Part shown: piece by piece, positions 27,005-35,553 of the stretch
Layout of the letters: every line of letters begins with the position of its first letter
How positions within the stretch are numbered: position 1 is the stretch's first letter
Source: Fimenecus sp045613685
GTDB lineage: Bacteria > Bacillota > Clostridia > Oscillospirales > Acutalibacteraceae
Reading direction: 5' to 3'
Length of the DNA: 64,000 nt
Assembly (NCBI GenBank): GCA_045613685.1
Contig: JAZLBL010000048.1
Span: forward strand, 1 to 64,000
The notes under the pieces: generated by a model
Seen by the model: the letters and a program-made list of their open reading frames with translations, nothing else
Databases searched by the model: none
What the model was told of the DNA's origin: nothing
Translations under genes and position numbers: made by a program

Positions 27005-28426
27005 ATGAGAAAATTTGATACAAAAGTACAATATTTAAAATATAAGGTTTTGCGCGAAGTTGCAAAGCATAGCTGGGATGATACTCTCATTGAGAATCTT
27101 TGGGATATTCCGAAGACAATTTCTCCGGGCAAAGAACCTACAATGAGATGCTGTGTATATAAAGAACGTGCAATTCTTTCACAACGCGTGAAAATGGCAA
27201 TGGGTGGAGATAAGTCAAACCCTAATATCATTGAAGTTATTGATATTGCTTGTGATGAATGTCCGGCAGCGGGTTATGAAGTTACTGACTCTTGCCGTGG
27301 ATGTCTTGCTCACCGTTGTGAAGATGCTTGTAAAAAGGGAGCAATCTCTTTTGACCATAATCACGTAGCACATATTGATAAATCAAAATGTGTTGAATGT
27401 GGTCAGTGTGCAAAAGTTTGCCCATTCTTTGCAATTATCAACAGAAAAAGACCTTGCCAAAGTGCTTGTAAGGTTAAAGCAATTAAAATTAATGACGATA
27501 ATGCGGCGTCAATCGATAATAATAAATGTATTCAATGTGGCGCTTGTGTTTATCAGTGCCCATTTGGTGCAATAACAGAAAAATCATTTATTCTCAATGC
27601 TATCGACCTTATTAAAAAAAGCGATAATAATAAGAATTATAAAGTTTATGCGATGGTGGCACCAACAATTTCAAGCCAGTTCACCTATGCTAAACTTGGT
27701 CAGGTAATTACAGGACTTAAAGAACTTGGTTTTTTCACAGTTGTTGAAGCCGCACTTGGCGCTGATATGGTAGCTATGGAAGAATCAAAAGAATTAGCAG
27801 AAAAAGGCTTTTTAACAAGTTCATGTTGCCCTGCATTCGTGCAATATGTTAAAACTGCATTCCCTGCACTTCTTCCAAATGTATCACATAACCTTTCACC
27901 AATGGCATTGCTTGCAAAATACATAAAATCAACTGACGAAAATGCAAAAGTTGTATTTATTGGTCCTTGTACTGCTAAAAAAGCAGAAGCACAGCTTGAA
28001 GAAGTTAAACTTTATGTTGATGCAGTTCTCACTTTTGAAGAATTACAGGCACTCTTTGACAGTAAAGAAATTGATATTACAACACTCAGTGAAGATGTGC
28101 TTGATAATGCATCATATTATGGCAGAATTTTTGCTCGTTCAGGTGGACTTTCAGATGCAGTCAGCCAAGCATTGAAAGAACAGAATATTGAATTCGACCT
28201 TAACCCAGTTGTCTGCGACGGCATTGAAGAATGTCGTGTAGCACTTCTTAAAAAGAGTAAAAATGTGCTTAATGCAAACTTTATTGAGGGTATGGCTTGT
28301 GTAGGCGGTTGTATCGGTGGTGCAGGATGTCTGACTCATGGGGACAAAAACAAAGCACAGGTTGACGAATACGGCAAAGAAGCTCTTGAAAAAACAATTC
28401 ATGATGCAATTTCAATATTGAAATAA
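27005..28426 (+). CDS. Monomeric ferredoxin-dependent [FeFe]-hydrogenase, group B-like
   Basis: A 473-residue H2-forming hydrogenase. The N-terminal 100 residues have extra Cys (RCCVYKERA; CDECP; CRGCLAHRCEDAC). Two [4Fe-4S] ferredoxin motifs follow, CVECGQCAKVCP near 130 and CIQCGACVYQCP near 178. The H-cluster motifs are SSCCPAF near residue 275, GPCTAKKAEA near 320 and GMACVGGCIGGAG near 430. The N-terminal extension and compact size fit group B enzymes, a type common in gut Clostridia. It is last in the adhE operon, 9 bp after the phosphatase gene, and ends at a strong terminator. Confidence 0.9.
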   Translation: MRKFDTKVQYLKYKVLREVAKHSWDDTLIENLWDIPKTISPGKEPTMRCCVYKERAILSQRVKMAMGGDKSNPNIIEVIDIACDECPAAGYEVTDSCRGCLAHRCEDACKKGAISFDHNHVAHIDKSKCVECGQCAKVCPFFAIINRKRPCQSACKVKAIKINDDNAASIDNNKCIQCGACVYQCPFGAITEKSFILNAIDLIKKSDNNKNYKVYAMVAPTISSQFTYAKLGQVITGLKELGFFTVVEAALGADMVAMEESKELAEKGFLTSSCCPAFVQYVKTAFPALLPNVSHNLSPMALLAKYIKSTDENAKVVFIGPCTAKKAEAQLEEVKLYVDAVLTFEELQALFDSKEIDITTLSEDVLDNASYYGRIFARSGGLSDAVSQALKEQNIEFDLNPVVCDGIEECRVALLKKSKNVLNANFIEGMACVGGCIGGAGCLTHGDKNKAQVDEYGKEALEKTIHDAISILK

Positions 28427-28446
28427 TAAATTTAAGATTAAAACAA

Positions 28447-28482
28447 AGCCGATGGGGTATTTATACTCCATCGGCTATCTTT
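28447..28482. terminator. Bidirectional terminator after the hydrogenase operon
   Basis: AGCCGATGG at 28447-28455 pairs with CCATCGGCT at 28468-28476, with an inner GTA/TAC pair. It ends the adhE-hydrogenase operon and the convergent deacetylase gene. Confidence 0.8.
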
Positions 28483-29239
28483 ATGCATTTTTATGTTGTC
28501 GTCCTGTGTGGTCAAGGTAATAATCTTCTTTAAAAATCAAATCATTGACCGAAACAAATGAATAACCCTGTTTTGTGAGTTCTGTAAGGATTTTATCAAG
28601 AGCAGGGGCGGTGTTTTCCACTCCGTTATGAAAAAGCACAATGGACCCATTTGTAACACGGCTTATAACCCTATTCACAATTTCATCCACCGACAACCCA
28701 CGATAGTCGAGAGAGTCACAATCCCATTGAATAGTCTCCATTCCCAATGATTTTGCAACGTCAATGCTCTGATTGGTATAGTCGCCAGATGGTGCTCTAA
28801 GCAGTGTAACTTTTTCACCGATAATACCTTCAAGTTTTTCGTTACAGTTTAGAATTTCTTCTTTGATTTCTTTTCGCGAGCATTTTGAAAAAGCCTTGTG
28901 GGTGTCAGAATGGTTTGCGATTGTGTGCCCAGCATCATAAAATGCTTTCACGCTTTCGGGAAAACTCTTTGCCCAATCTCCCACAATAAAAAATGTGGCT
29001 TTTGCATTATGCTTTTTTAATATTTGAATTAAATCATCTGTATCCTGATTAGTCCAAGCGGCATCAAAGGTGATTGCGATTTCCTTTTCTTCAGTTGCAA
29101 CGGCATAAATGGGCAATTGCCTTGTTGCAGATGATGCAGAAACAATTTCACCTGTTAGCAAAATCAACCCACCAATCAAAACAATTATACCAAAAAGAAT
29201 AAGTAATAATGTTTGTCGTTTTAAAACAAAAAATCTCAT
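28481..29239 (-). CDS. Polysaccharide deacetylase (NodB domain, PdaB-like)
   Basis: A 252-residue CE4-type deacetylase held to the membrane by an N-terminal hydrophobic segment (residues about 10-32) and acting outside the cell on peptidoglycan or another polymer. The NodB motifs are TFDAAW with the catalytic Asp near residue 45, HSDTH near 100 (metal ligands), RAPSGDY near 140 and a C-terminal VLFHNG. Aromatic and Asn residues after the Asp resemble PdaB-like proteins more than classic NodB. The ATG has AAGGGG 8 bp upstream, and that site lies inside a hairpin (29248-29271). Confidence 0.88.
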   Translation of the reverse strand: MRFFVLKRQTLLLILFGIIVLIGGLILLTGEIVSASSATRQLPIYAVATEEKEIAITFDAAWTNQDTDDLIQILKKHNAKATFFIVGDWAKSFPESVKAFYDAGHTIANHSDTHKAFSKCSRKEIKEEILNCNEKLEGIIGEKVTLLRAPSGDYTNQSIDVAKSLGMETIQWDCDSLDYRGLSVDEIVNRVISRVTNGSIVLFHNGVENTAPALDKILTELTKQGYSFVSVNDLIFKEDYYLDHTGRQHKNA

Positions 29240-29271
29240 AAAAAATACCCCTTTCAATTATATGAAAGGGG
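29240..29271 (-). terminator. Hairpin with T-run overlapping a ribosome binding site
   Basis: CCCCTTTCA pairs with TGAAAGGGG. On the minus strand it is followed by a T-rich stretch reaching the deacetylase ATG, and the 3' arm contains that gene's ribosome site. It may end the upstream message, attenuate it, or mask translation of the deacetylase. Confidence 0.6.
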
Positions 29272-29294
29272 TTTAAGGTTATATGTAAGTGATT

Positions 29295-30074
29295 TTATTC
29301 TGCTTTTGGTGCACGAAGCTCAGCAATTTCATTTTCAATAAATTCATCTAATGATGGTTGCTCTTGCATCTGCTTTTTAAGGCTCTTACCAACAATAACA
29401 GTAAGTGTAACATTTACAAGGAAAAGTGCACAACCAACAATAAAACCTATTCCAAGACTACAATCTGTGATGATTCCACCACCAAGAGTTTCACAAGCAG
29501 TTGTGAACTGTGCAAAGAATACTGCTGCAATAGCCCAAGAAAGAGTGCTTATTACATTGAGAATGATATTGAACATATATTTGAGTTTAATGCCTGCAAT
29601 AAGCAAAACAAAGAAATTAAGAACGCCACAAACAACTGCAACGAGAAGAAGTGCACAAGCAACAACAACCATAAGTGCTGCCTGACCGAGAACTTCGCCA
29701 CCTGCAAGTTTTAAAACGCTACCAATATCTGTTTCAAGAAGATAATCAAGAACAAATGTCAAGAATGACACAGTTTTTGTGTCTGTATAGAAAGGCATTG
29801 AGATTGTAAATTTGTAAAGTGGAAGAACAAGCGCAATAAGTGGTGCAAATGTCATAATAAGACGAACAATGCGAAGCTTTGAACCTGATGTTGCACTTTT
29901 GAAGTTTGCAACTTTATAATGCAATTTTGCAAATGCGTGCTCTGCAAAGTCAGAGTCTTGCATGAGTCTTTCTTCCCATTGGAAGTTTGGAATATTTGCG
30001 CCACATTCAGGACATTCAGCTTTAACATTCCAAAGTTTTAAATTATGCCCACAGTTAGGACATTTTGATGCCAT
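29295..30074 (-). CDS. Zinc-ribbon membrane protein, unknown function
   Basis: A 259-residue protein beginning with a zinc ribbon (CPNC near residue 5 and CPEC near 21), then a soluble linker and four to five hydrophobic spans (about 70-90, 100-118, 130-160, 170-195 and 205-230), ending in an acidic tail. I recognise no named family beyond the zinc ribbon. It lies between a GH51 gene and a polysaccharide deacetylase gene in the same direction, so a role in envelope or secretion is conceivable, but this is a guess. Confidence 0.7.
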   Translation of the reverse strand: MASKCPNCGHNLKLWNVKAECPECGANIPNFQWEERLMQDSDFAEHAFAKLHYKVANFKSATSGSKLRIVRLIMTFAPLIALVLPLYKFTISMPFYTDTKTVSFLTFVLDYLLETDIGSVLKLAGGEVLGQAALMVVVACALLLVAVVCGVLNFFVLLIAGIKLKYMFNIILNVISTLSWAIAAVFFAQFTTACETLGGGIITDCSLGIGFIVGCALFLVNVTLTVIVGKSLKKQMQEQPSLDEFIENEIAELRAPKAE

Positions 30075-30125
30075 AAAATCACTCTTTTCATAAGGTTAAA
30101 ATAATACCATATTATTCTACTACAT

Positions 30126-31625
30126 TTATTTCTTTTTTGCAAGTCTAATAACATTCCAAGAAAGTGGTTTGAGTTTAACTGAAAGTTCTTTACCATCGAG
30201 CACAGGTTTTTCTGCTTTGAAAGGCTTAACAGGAGTTGCAATAGCACTGTTTTCTTCTTTAATGCCATAACCACTCATTTCAATACAATCAACAACTTCA
30301 AAGTTTTCAAAGTCAAGAAGTGAAATATCAAAGAGAATATCTTCTTCCATATTTCTGTTAACTGCAAAGATTGTAAGAGCTTCTTTATCTTCACTCATTG
30401 TTGCGATTGACTCAACATCAGGAACATCTGTAAATTCTTTTGTATCGTGTTTAGGAGAAACAACACGGGACTCAAGAGTATATCCACGGCCATAGTTTGA
30501 AAGGTGCATAAATGGATAGAAAATAGTCTGTTCCCAACAAGCACCACCATTTTCGGTCATAATTGGAGCAATAACATTGACAAGCTGAGCAAGGCAACCG
30601 ATTTTAACTCTGTCTGCGTGTTTTAAAAGTGTCATAAGCATAAGAGCCACTAAAAGTGCATCTTCAAAGTTATAAATATCTTCAAGCTGATGTGGTGCAG
30701 TACTCCATTTTTCAAAAGGTGCACCGTTTGAATGATACCAGACATTCCATTCGTCAAATGAAAGGTTAACTGTATGTTTTGAACGTTTCTTTGCTTTTAT
30801 GTAATCGCAGATACAGATAACTGAACGGATAAATTCATCCATTTTCATATTCTTCGCAAGGAACGATGGTGTATCGTTTTCGTGATTTCCGAAATAGATG
30901 TGAAGTGAAAGATAATCAACTTTGTCATAAGCCAAGTCAAGAGTAGTTGCTTCCCACTCACCGAAAGTTGCCATATCGCGTGATGCACTACCGCAAAGTA
31001 CAGTTTCAATAGATGGGTCAGTCCATTTCATAACCTTTGATGCTTCTGCAGCAGTTCTGCCGTATTCAACTGCTGTTTTATGACCGATTTGCCAGTCGCC
31101 ATCCATCTCGTTGCCAAGACACCAAAGCTTAATATTATGTGGGTCTTCATAGCCGTGTGAACGACGAAGGTCACTCCAGTAACTACCACTTTTGTGGTTA
31201 CAATATTCAACAAGATTTCTTGCTTCTTCAGGACCACGAAGACCAAGATTAACTGCCATCATTGGTTGAGAGTTTGCTTTTTTACACCATTTTGCAAATT
31301 CATTTGTACCGAAAAGATTAGGTTCTGTAACACCCCATGCAAGTTCAAGTTTGCGTGGTCTGTTTTCAATAGGACCAACACCATCTTCCCAATTATATCC
31401 TGAAACAAAATTACCACCGGGATAACGCACGATTGGCACATTGAGTTTCTTCACCTTTTCAATAACATCCTGACGAAAACCGTCTTCGTCAGCAGTTGGA
31501 TGGTCGGGCTCATAAATACCACCATAAACTGCACGACCTAAATGCTCAATAAATGAGCCATAAATTCTTTCATCAATTTTAGCACCTGTGAATTCAGACA
31601 TAAGTGACATTTTTGCCTTTTTCAT
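30126..31625 (-). CDS. GH51 alpha-L-arabinofuranosidase
   Basis: A 499-residue intracellular retaining glycosidase releasing L-arabinose from arabinan or arabinoxylan oligosaccharides. The acid/base Glu is in WCLGNEMDGDWQ near residue 170, and the nucleophile Glu is in NLSFDEWNVWYHS near 288. RYPGGNFVSGYNWEDG near 68 is the family N-terminal signature. A C-terminal beta domain runs from about residue 380. The start is ATG 31625 with a GGGGG tract upstream; a TTG 15 bases earlier is in frame. No arabinose-catabolism gene is adjacent. GH51 and GH127 genes in this window together indicate use of arabinose-containing plant polymers. Confidence 0.95.
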   Translation of the reverse strand: MKKAKMSLMSEFTGAKIDERIYGSFIEHLGRAVYGGIYEPDHPTADEDGFRQDVIEKVKKLNVPIVRYPGGNFVSGYNWEDGVGPIENRPRKLELAWGVTEPNLFGTNEFAKWCKKANSQPMMAVNLGLRGPEEARNLVEYCNHKSGSYWSDLRRSHGYEDPHNIKLWCLGNEMDGDWQIGHKTAVEYGRTAAEASKVMKWTDPSIETVLCGSASRDMATFGEWEATTLDLAYDKVDYLSLHIYFGNHENDTPSFLAKNMKMDEFIRSVICICDYIKAKKRSKHTVNLSFDEWNVWYHSNGAPFEKWSTAPHQLEDIYNFEDALLVALMLMTLLKHADRVKIGCLAQLVNVIAPIMTENGGACWEQTIFYPFMHLSNYGRGYTLESRVVSPKHDTKEFTDVPDVESIATMSEDKEALTIFAVNRNMEEDILFDISLLDFENFEVVDCIEMSGYGIKEENSAIATPVKPFKAEKPVLDGKELSVKLKPLSWNVIRLAKKK

Positions 31626-31645
31626 ATATAGTACCCCCAACGGTA

Positions 31646-32917
31646 TTATTTCTTTTCTGTTGATGTTTCAACTTCTTCTACTTGTTTTTCAGAAAGAAAA
31701 CTTTGCATAATCTTGATATTATCTTCAAAATCCATAACAAGACAAGAGCCAACACCGGAGATACTCTTGCTTGACCATGTGTTTTCAGCAGGAATCTGCT
31801 GTTGAACAATAGGGTATGAATAAGCTTGTTTTAAAAGAGCTTTAACACCGATACTCATGATTTCGTCTGAACTGAGATTTGTTTTTACTAATGGGATAAT
31901 TGTTTCAGCCAAGCCAATCATTGTCATAATATCCTGTTGCAAAGTCTTTTCAACAATAGCAGAAATAACTTTTCTCTGTCTTTGTGTGCGCATAAAGTCA
32001 GAGTCAAGATAACGTATTCTTGAATACCACAATGCTTGTTCACCATTGAGAAGAACATCTTCACCTGCTTCAATTCTGACAGGCACACCAACTTTGCCGG
32101 AATGATATGTATAGTAACTTTCTTTTTCAGTTACATCAACCTTGATTCCACCTAATTCATCAACAATAGTTGTAAAAATTTCAAAATCCACAACTGCATA
32201 ATATGGGATACTCACTTTGAAATTCATTTCGAGAGTGTCAATGAGAGTCTGAATTCCACCACGCAAATATGCTGCGTTAAGTTTTTCTTTCTTTTTGCGA
32301 CCTGCAATTTCAACATAAGAATCTCGAAGGAATGATGTGAGTTTGATTTCGCCATTTTTGTTATCTAATGTAACAAGCATCATTGTGTCTGAACGAGAGT
32401 CAGTTTCACCTTCACGAGCATCAACACCAACCAAAAGAATATTAACTTGCTCGTCATCACTATAAAGAAGTGATTCGGATATATATTTATTATCAAGGAT
32501 TTGTTCTGTGCTGTCAAAAGATGAGAGAAGTTTGTTCACAGTGTTATAACCATAAAAACCAACACAAGAAACTAAAACTATGATAATGCACAAGAAAACA
32601 AGAAAAGTGTTTCTTATAGGGTGGCTCTTTTTCTTCTTTTTCTTTTCTTCAGGAGCCATACCACTAAAAACATCACTAATGTCGTCATATTGGATTTCCT
32701 GACGACGACGATTCTGCACTGCACTATTATATTTTACTGTGAAATTATCACTGACATAGTCTTCTTCATATTCTTCTTGTTCAGATGAAAAGGAAGAAAT
32801 ATCTTCATATTCGTTTCCTGCGTCAAAAGAACTATAAATATCTTCATATTCATCTGCGTTGCTTGAATTGCTGAAAACATCTTCAAATTCATCATTTTTA
32901 AAACGATTATCAGCCAA
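31646..32917 (-). CDS. LytR-CpsA-Psr (LCP) family cell-wall ligase
   Basis: A type II membrane protein of about 423 residues expected to attach teichoic acid or other glycopolymers to peptidoglycan. An unusually acidic cytoplasmic N-terminus (residues 1-90, repeating EYEDI-like units) precedes a KKKKKK stretch, one membrane span near 105-127 and the extracellular LCP domain. LCP motifs include LLVGVDAREG, SRSDTMMLVTLD and FLRDSYVEI, with conserved Asp and Arg residues for pyrophosphate binding. The start is probably the TTG at 32917, spaced correctly from AAGGA; a GTG nine bases earlier is too close. It is 20 bp upstream of GH51, an odd pairing. Confidence 0.85.
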   Translation of the reverse strand: MADNRFKNDEFEDVFSNSSNADEYEDIYSSFDAGNEYEDISSFSSEQEEYEEDYVSDNFTVKYNSAVQNRRRQEIQYDDISDVFSGMAPEEKKKKKKSHPIRNTFLVFLCIIIVLVSCVGFYGYNTVNKLLSSFDSTEQILDNKYISESLLYSDDEQVNILLVGVDAREGETDSRSDTMMLVTLDNKNGEIKLTSFLRDSYVEIAGRKKKEKLNAAYLRGGIQTLIDTLEMNFKVSIPYYAVVDFEIFTTIVDELGGIKVDVTEKESYYTYHSGKVGVPVRIEAGEDVLLNGEQALWYSRIRYLDSDFMRTQRQRKVISAIVEKTLQQDIMTMIGLAETIIPLVKTNLSSDEIMSIGVKALLKQAYSYPIVQQQIPAENTWSSKSISGVGSCLVMDFEDNIKIMQSFLSEKQVEEVETSTEKK

Positions 32918-33043
32918 AATTTGCACTTCCTTAATTCCATTATATTATCTTCTTTATTTTACAACAAACAATAAAAAATCACAATATATTTTATTAAAAT
33001 AATAAATAACAAAAATTGAAAATTATATTTTTTAACATTTGTC

Positions 33044-33072
33044 TTGAAAAATATATGAGTTTTATGTATAAT
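33044..33072 (+). promoter_or_regulatory. Promoter of the NUDIX gene
   Basis: TTGAAA at 33044-33049, 17-bp spacer, TATAAT at 33067-33072. Transcription would start about 33079, which rules out the upstream in-frame start at 33016 and supports ATG 33133. Confidence 0.75.
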
Positions 33073-33132
33073 CGTAGTCAGTTACAGTCGGTTGGCTCAA
33101 AAATGCCAACAATTTTTCGGGAGAAGATACAT

Positions 33133-33867
33133 ATGTTAGGTAAATATGTAAGGGTGAGAGTGACTCATCCTATGAACTCCTTTGACAGTGAAAGAAATAT
33201 AACCTTTAAATTGAATTATGGTACTGTTGAGAGTGGTCTTGACCCACACTCTCCTGTCAAAGGTGCGTTTGTTATGGGCATCAATCACAAGGTTCGAATT
33301 TTTGAAGGCCGAGTGATTGCAACAATTAAAAATGACAAAGGAATTGTGCTTGTTGTAGCACCAAAAAGTAAAAGATATATCATTCACGAGATTGAAGATG
33401 CTATTGAATTTGCTTATGGCACACAAAGACGCGAAATATCTTGTCTTTATGAGTGCTCTTGTGGTGCAATAGTTTATAGAATTATTAACGGTCAGGTTCG
33501 TTTCTTGCTTATCAAAAATAAGCGTAGCGCTAACTGGGGTTTCCCTAAAGGGCATATGGAACGTGGCGAAAACGAGCACGAAACAGCTTATCGTGAAGTG
33601 TTGGAAGAAGCGGGAATAAGAATTCGTTTTATGCCTGATTTCAGATACAAGTCAGAGTATTCAATTCAAGGCAGAATTGAGAAAAAAGTTATCATATTCT
33701 TAGCGACAACTGATGATACAAACACAATTATTCAGCGTGAAGAAATTGAAGAATATTTGTGGTTGGGCTTCCAGAAGGCAATGAATTCACTTAAATTCCC
33801 TAATGATAAATTCCTTTTGAGAAAAGCAAACGAATATCTCGAAAAGATGGAGGTTGCAAATGGTTGA
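33133..33867 (+). CDS. NUDIX hydrolase with N-terminal beta domain
   Basis: A 244-residue protein. The NUDIX box GX5EX7REXXEEXGX is complete at GHMERGENEHETAY-REVLEEAGI (near residues 137-159), so it should hydrolyse a nucleoside diphosphate-linked compound. Before it, residues 1-90 form a separate small domain (MLGKYVRVRVTHP...), also found in some Clostridia proteins, and CLYECSCGAIVYR joins the two. The ATG follows GGGAGAAG by 7 bp. The stop overlaps the next gene, so the two are translationally coupled. The natural substrate is unknown. Confidence 0.85.
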   Translation: MLGKYVRVRVTHPMNSFDSERNITFKLNYGTVESGLDPHSPVKGAFVMGINHKVRIFEGRVIATIKNDKGIVLVVAPKSKRYIIHEIEDAIEFAYGTQRREISCLYECSCGAIVYRIINGQVRFLLIKNKRSANWGFPKGHMERGENEHETAYREVLEEAGIRIRFMPDFRYKSEYSIQGRIEKKVIIFLATTDDTNTIIQREEIEEYLWLGFQKAMNSLKFPNDKFLLRKANEYLEKMEVANG

Positions 33868-34354
33868 ACAAATAGTTGAAGCAATTATGACCTTCTTGCA
33901 GGATAAAGTTCCTGAAGAATTAGTTGCATTTGTAATTTCACTTTGCCCTGTGCTTGAATGCCGTGGTGGTATGATAGCTGCAAGACTTATGGAGATTCCA
34001 TTTATCAAAGCATTTTTGATTTGCTATATCGGTAATATGCTTCCGATTCCATTTATCATTCTTTTCATCAGAAAGATTTTTGATTTCTTAAGAAAGTTCA
34101 ATTTTTTTGCAAAAATAGTTGAAAAACTTGAAGCAAAGGGTGAGAAGAATAAAGAAAAAATACTTAAATACGAGTCTTGGGGTTTGCTTTTATTCGTTGC
34201 AATTCCATTGCCTGGCACAGGTGGTTGGACAGGTGCATTGATGGCAGCACTTTTAGACATTCGTTTTAAAAGAGCATTACCGATTATTGCATTAGGTGTT
34301 CTTATTGCAGGATTTATTATGTCAGGTCTTACATACGGACTTTTTCAGATGTAA
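33860..34354 (+). CDS. COG2426-type small membrane export protein
   Basis: A 164-residue protein with about four to five membrane segments, similar to proteins annotated as small multidrug export proteins, although that function is not proven. Conserved features include SLCPVLECRGGMIAA near residue 30, IGNMLPIPFIILF near 57 and the loop AIPLPGTGGWTGA near 114. It overlaps the NUDIX gene by 8 bp with GGAGG at the overlap. The unit ends at a strong hairpin. Confidence 0.75.
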   Translation: MVEQIVEAIMTFLQDKVPEELVAFVISLCPVLECRGGMIAARLMEIPFIKAFLICYIGNMLPIPFIILFIRKIFDFLRKFNFFAKIVEKLEAKGEKNKEKILKYESWGLLLFVAIPLPGTGGWTGALMAALLDIRFKRALPIIALGVLIAGFIMSGLTYGLFQM

Positions 34355-34359
34355 AAAAC

Positions 34360-34390
34360 AAGGACTAAGCAATTTGCTTAGTCCTTTTAA
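34360..34390. terminator. Bidirectional terminator between convergent genes
   Basis: AAGGACTAAGC pairs with GCTTAGTCCTT around an AATTT loop with T-rich flanks on each side. Confidence 0.85.
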
Positions 34391-34394
34391 TATT

Positions 34395-35531
34395 TTATTT
34401 AACCAGTTCTCCGTTTTTGATATAAACACGGGGAACTCTTTTGTTGAGAAGACAACAGAATTCATAATTGAAACGATATTCTGAATCTGACAAATCTTCA
34501 ACTGTAATCACTTCATTGCCGTCAACACCCATAAGTGTTACTTCGTTGCCAACTTTAATGTTTGGTACATTTGAAGCATCAATCATAAATTGGTCCATAC
34601 AGATTTTGCCGATAATTTTACAACGAACACCATTTACAATCACTTCACCTTTGTTTGAAAGGTAGCGGGGGTAACCATCAGCATATCCAACTGGGACAGT
34701 TGCCACAGTCATATCTTTGTCTGCAACGAATGTTGAGCCATAACTTACAGTGAAACCTGCATTAACATCTTTTACAAATGAAATGCTACTCTTTAATTCC
34801 ATTGCGGGATAAAGCACGAATTCACGGCTCATTTCTTCTGACGGATAAAGACCATACATCATAATTCCACAACGTACACTATCGCCAACAAAACCATCTA
34901 ATTCCATAACAGCAGCACTGTTATACATATGTCTTTTGAATTTATATCCATCTGCTATGAGTTTATCTGTAAGTTCAAGATATTTCTCTCTCTGCTTTTC
35001 TGCAGATGTTTTGTCAGGGTTATCGGCACAAGCAAAATGAGTGAAAATTCCTGCAACAGAAAGTCCGTCGAGAGCAAAAATTTTCTTTATGTCTTCGTAA
35101 CTTTGCTCGTTTGGTTGAAAACCGATTCTACCCATACCTGTGTCAATTTTAATGTGCACTGTTGCTGTTTTGCCCATTTGTTTTGCAGTTTCAGCAAAAA
35201 ACTTTGCAGTTTTATAATCGGAAACAGTGCAATCAATATTATTATTTACTGCAACGTGAAATTCTTCTCTGAAAGTTTCGCCGAGAATTAGAATTGGTGC
35301 ATTTACACCATCATTCCTAAGGTCGAGCGCTTCTTGCATTGTGGCAACACCAAAACGATTTATGCCCAATTCGCAAAGAAAATCAGTAACCATTGTTGCA
35401 CCATGACCATAAGCGTCTGCTTTAACAATACCTGTAATATCAGTACTCTCTGGTAAATGCTCTTTGATAGCATCAATATTCTTTTTTATGTTGTCGAGAT
35501 TTACTTTTGCATAAACTCTTTTAAGTAACAT
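34395..35531 (-). CDS. alr: Alanine racemase
   Basis: A 378-residue PLP enzyme making D-alanine for peptidoglycan. The PLP-binding Lys37 is in IVKADAYGHG, and the second catalytic residue, Tyr, lies in SYGSTFVADKDM near 258. Other conserved blocks: THFACAD near 165, PVGYADGYPR near 272 and GKICMDQFMID near 300. It is the last gene of a trkA-trkH-alr string (gaps of 9 and 22 bp), so it is probably co-transcribed with potassium uptake. Confidence 0.95.
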   Translation of the reverse strand: MLLKRVYAKVNLDNIKKNIDAIKEHLPESTDITGIVKADAYGHGATMVTDFLCELGINRFGVATMQEALDLRNDGVNAPILILGETFREEFHVAVNNNIDCTVSDYKTAKFFAETAKQMGKTATVHIKIDTGMGRIGFQPNEQSYEDIKKIFALDGLSVAGIFTHFACADNPDKTSAEKQREKYLELTDKLIADGYKFKRHMYNSAAVMELDGFVGDSVRCGIMMYGLYPSEEMSREFVLYPAMELKSSISFVKDVNAGFTVSYGSTFVADKDMTVATVPVGYADGYPRYLSNKGEVIVNGVRCKIIGKICMDQFMIDASNVPNIKVGNEVTLMGVDGNEVITVEDLSDSEYRFNYEFCCLLNKRVPRVYIKNGELVK

Positions 35532-35553
35532 TAAAAAACCTTCTTATAAATAT

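Noticed and set aside
33016..33132. Upstream extension of the NUDIX protein
   Set aside because: A clear promoter lies inside this stretch, so the message starts after it; ATG 33133 has its own ribosome site.
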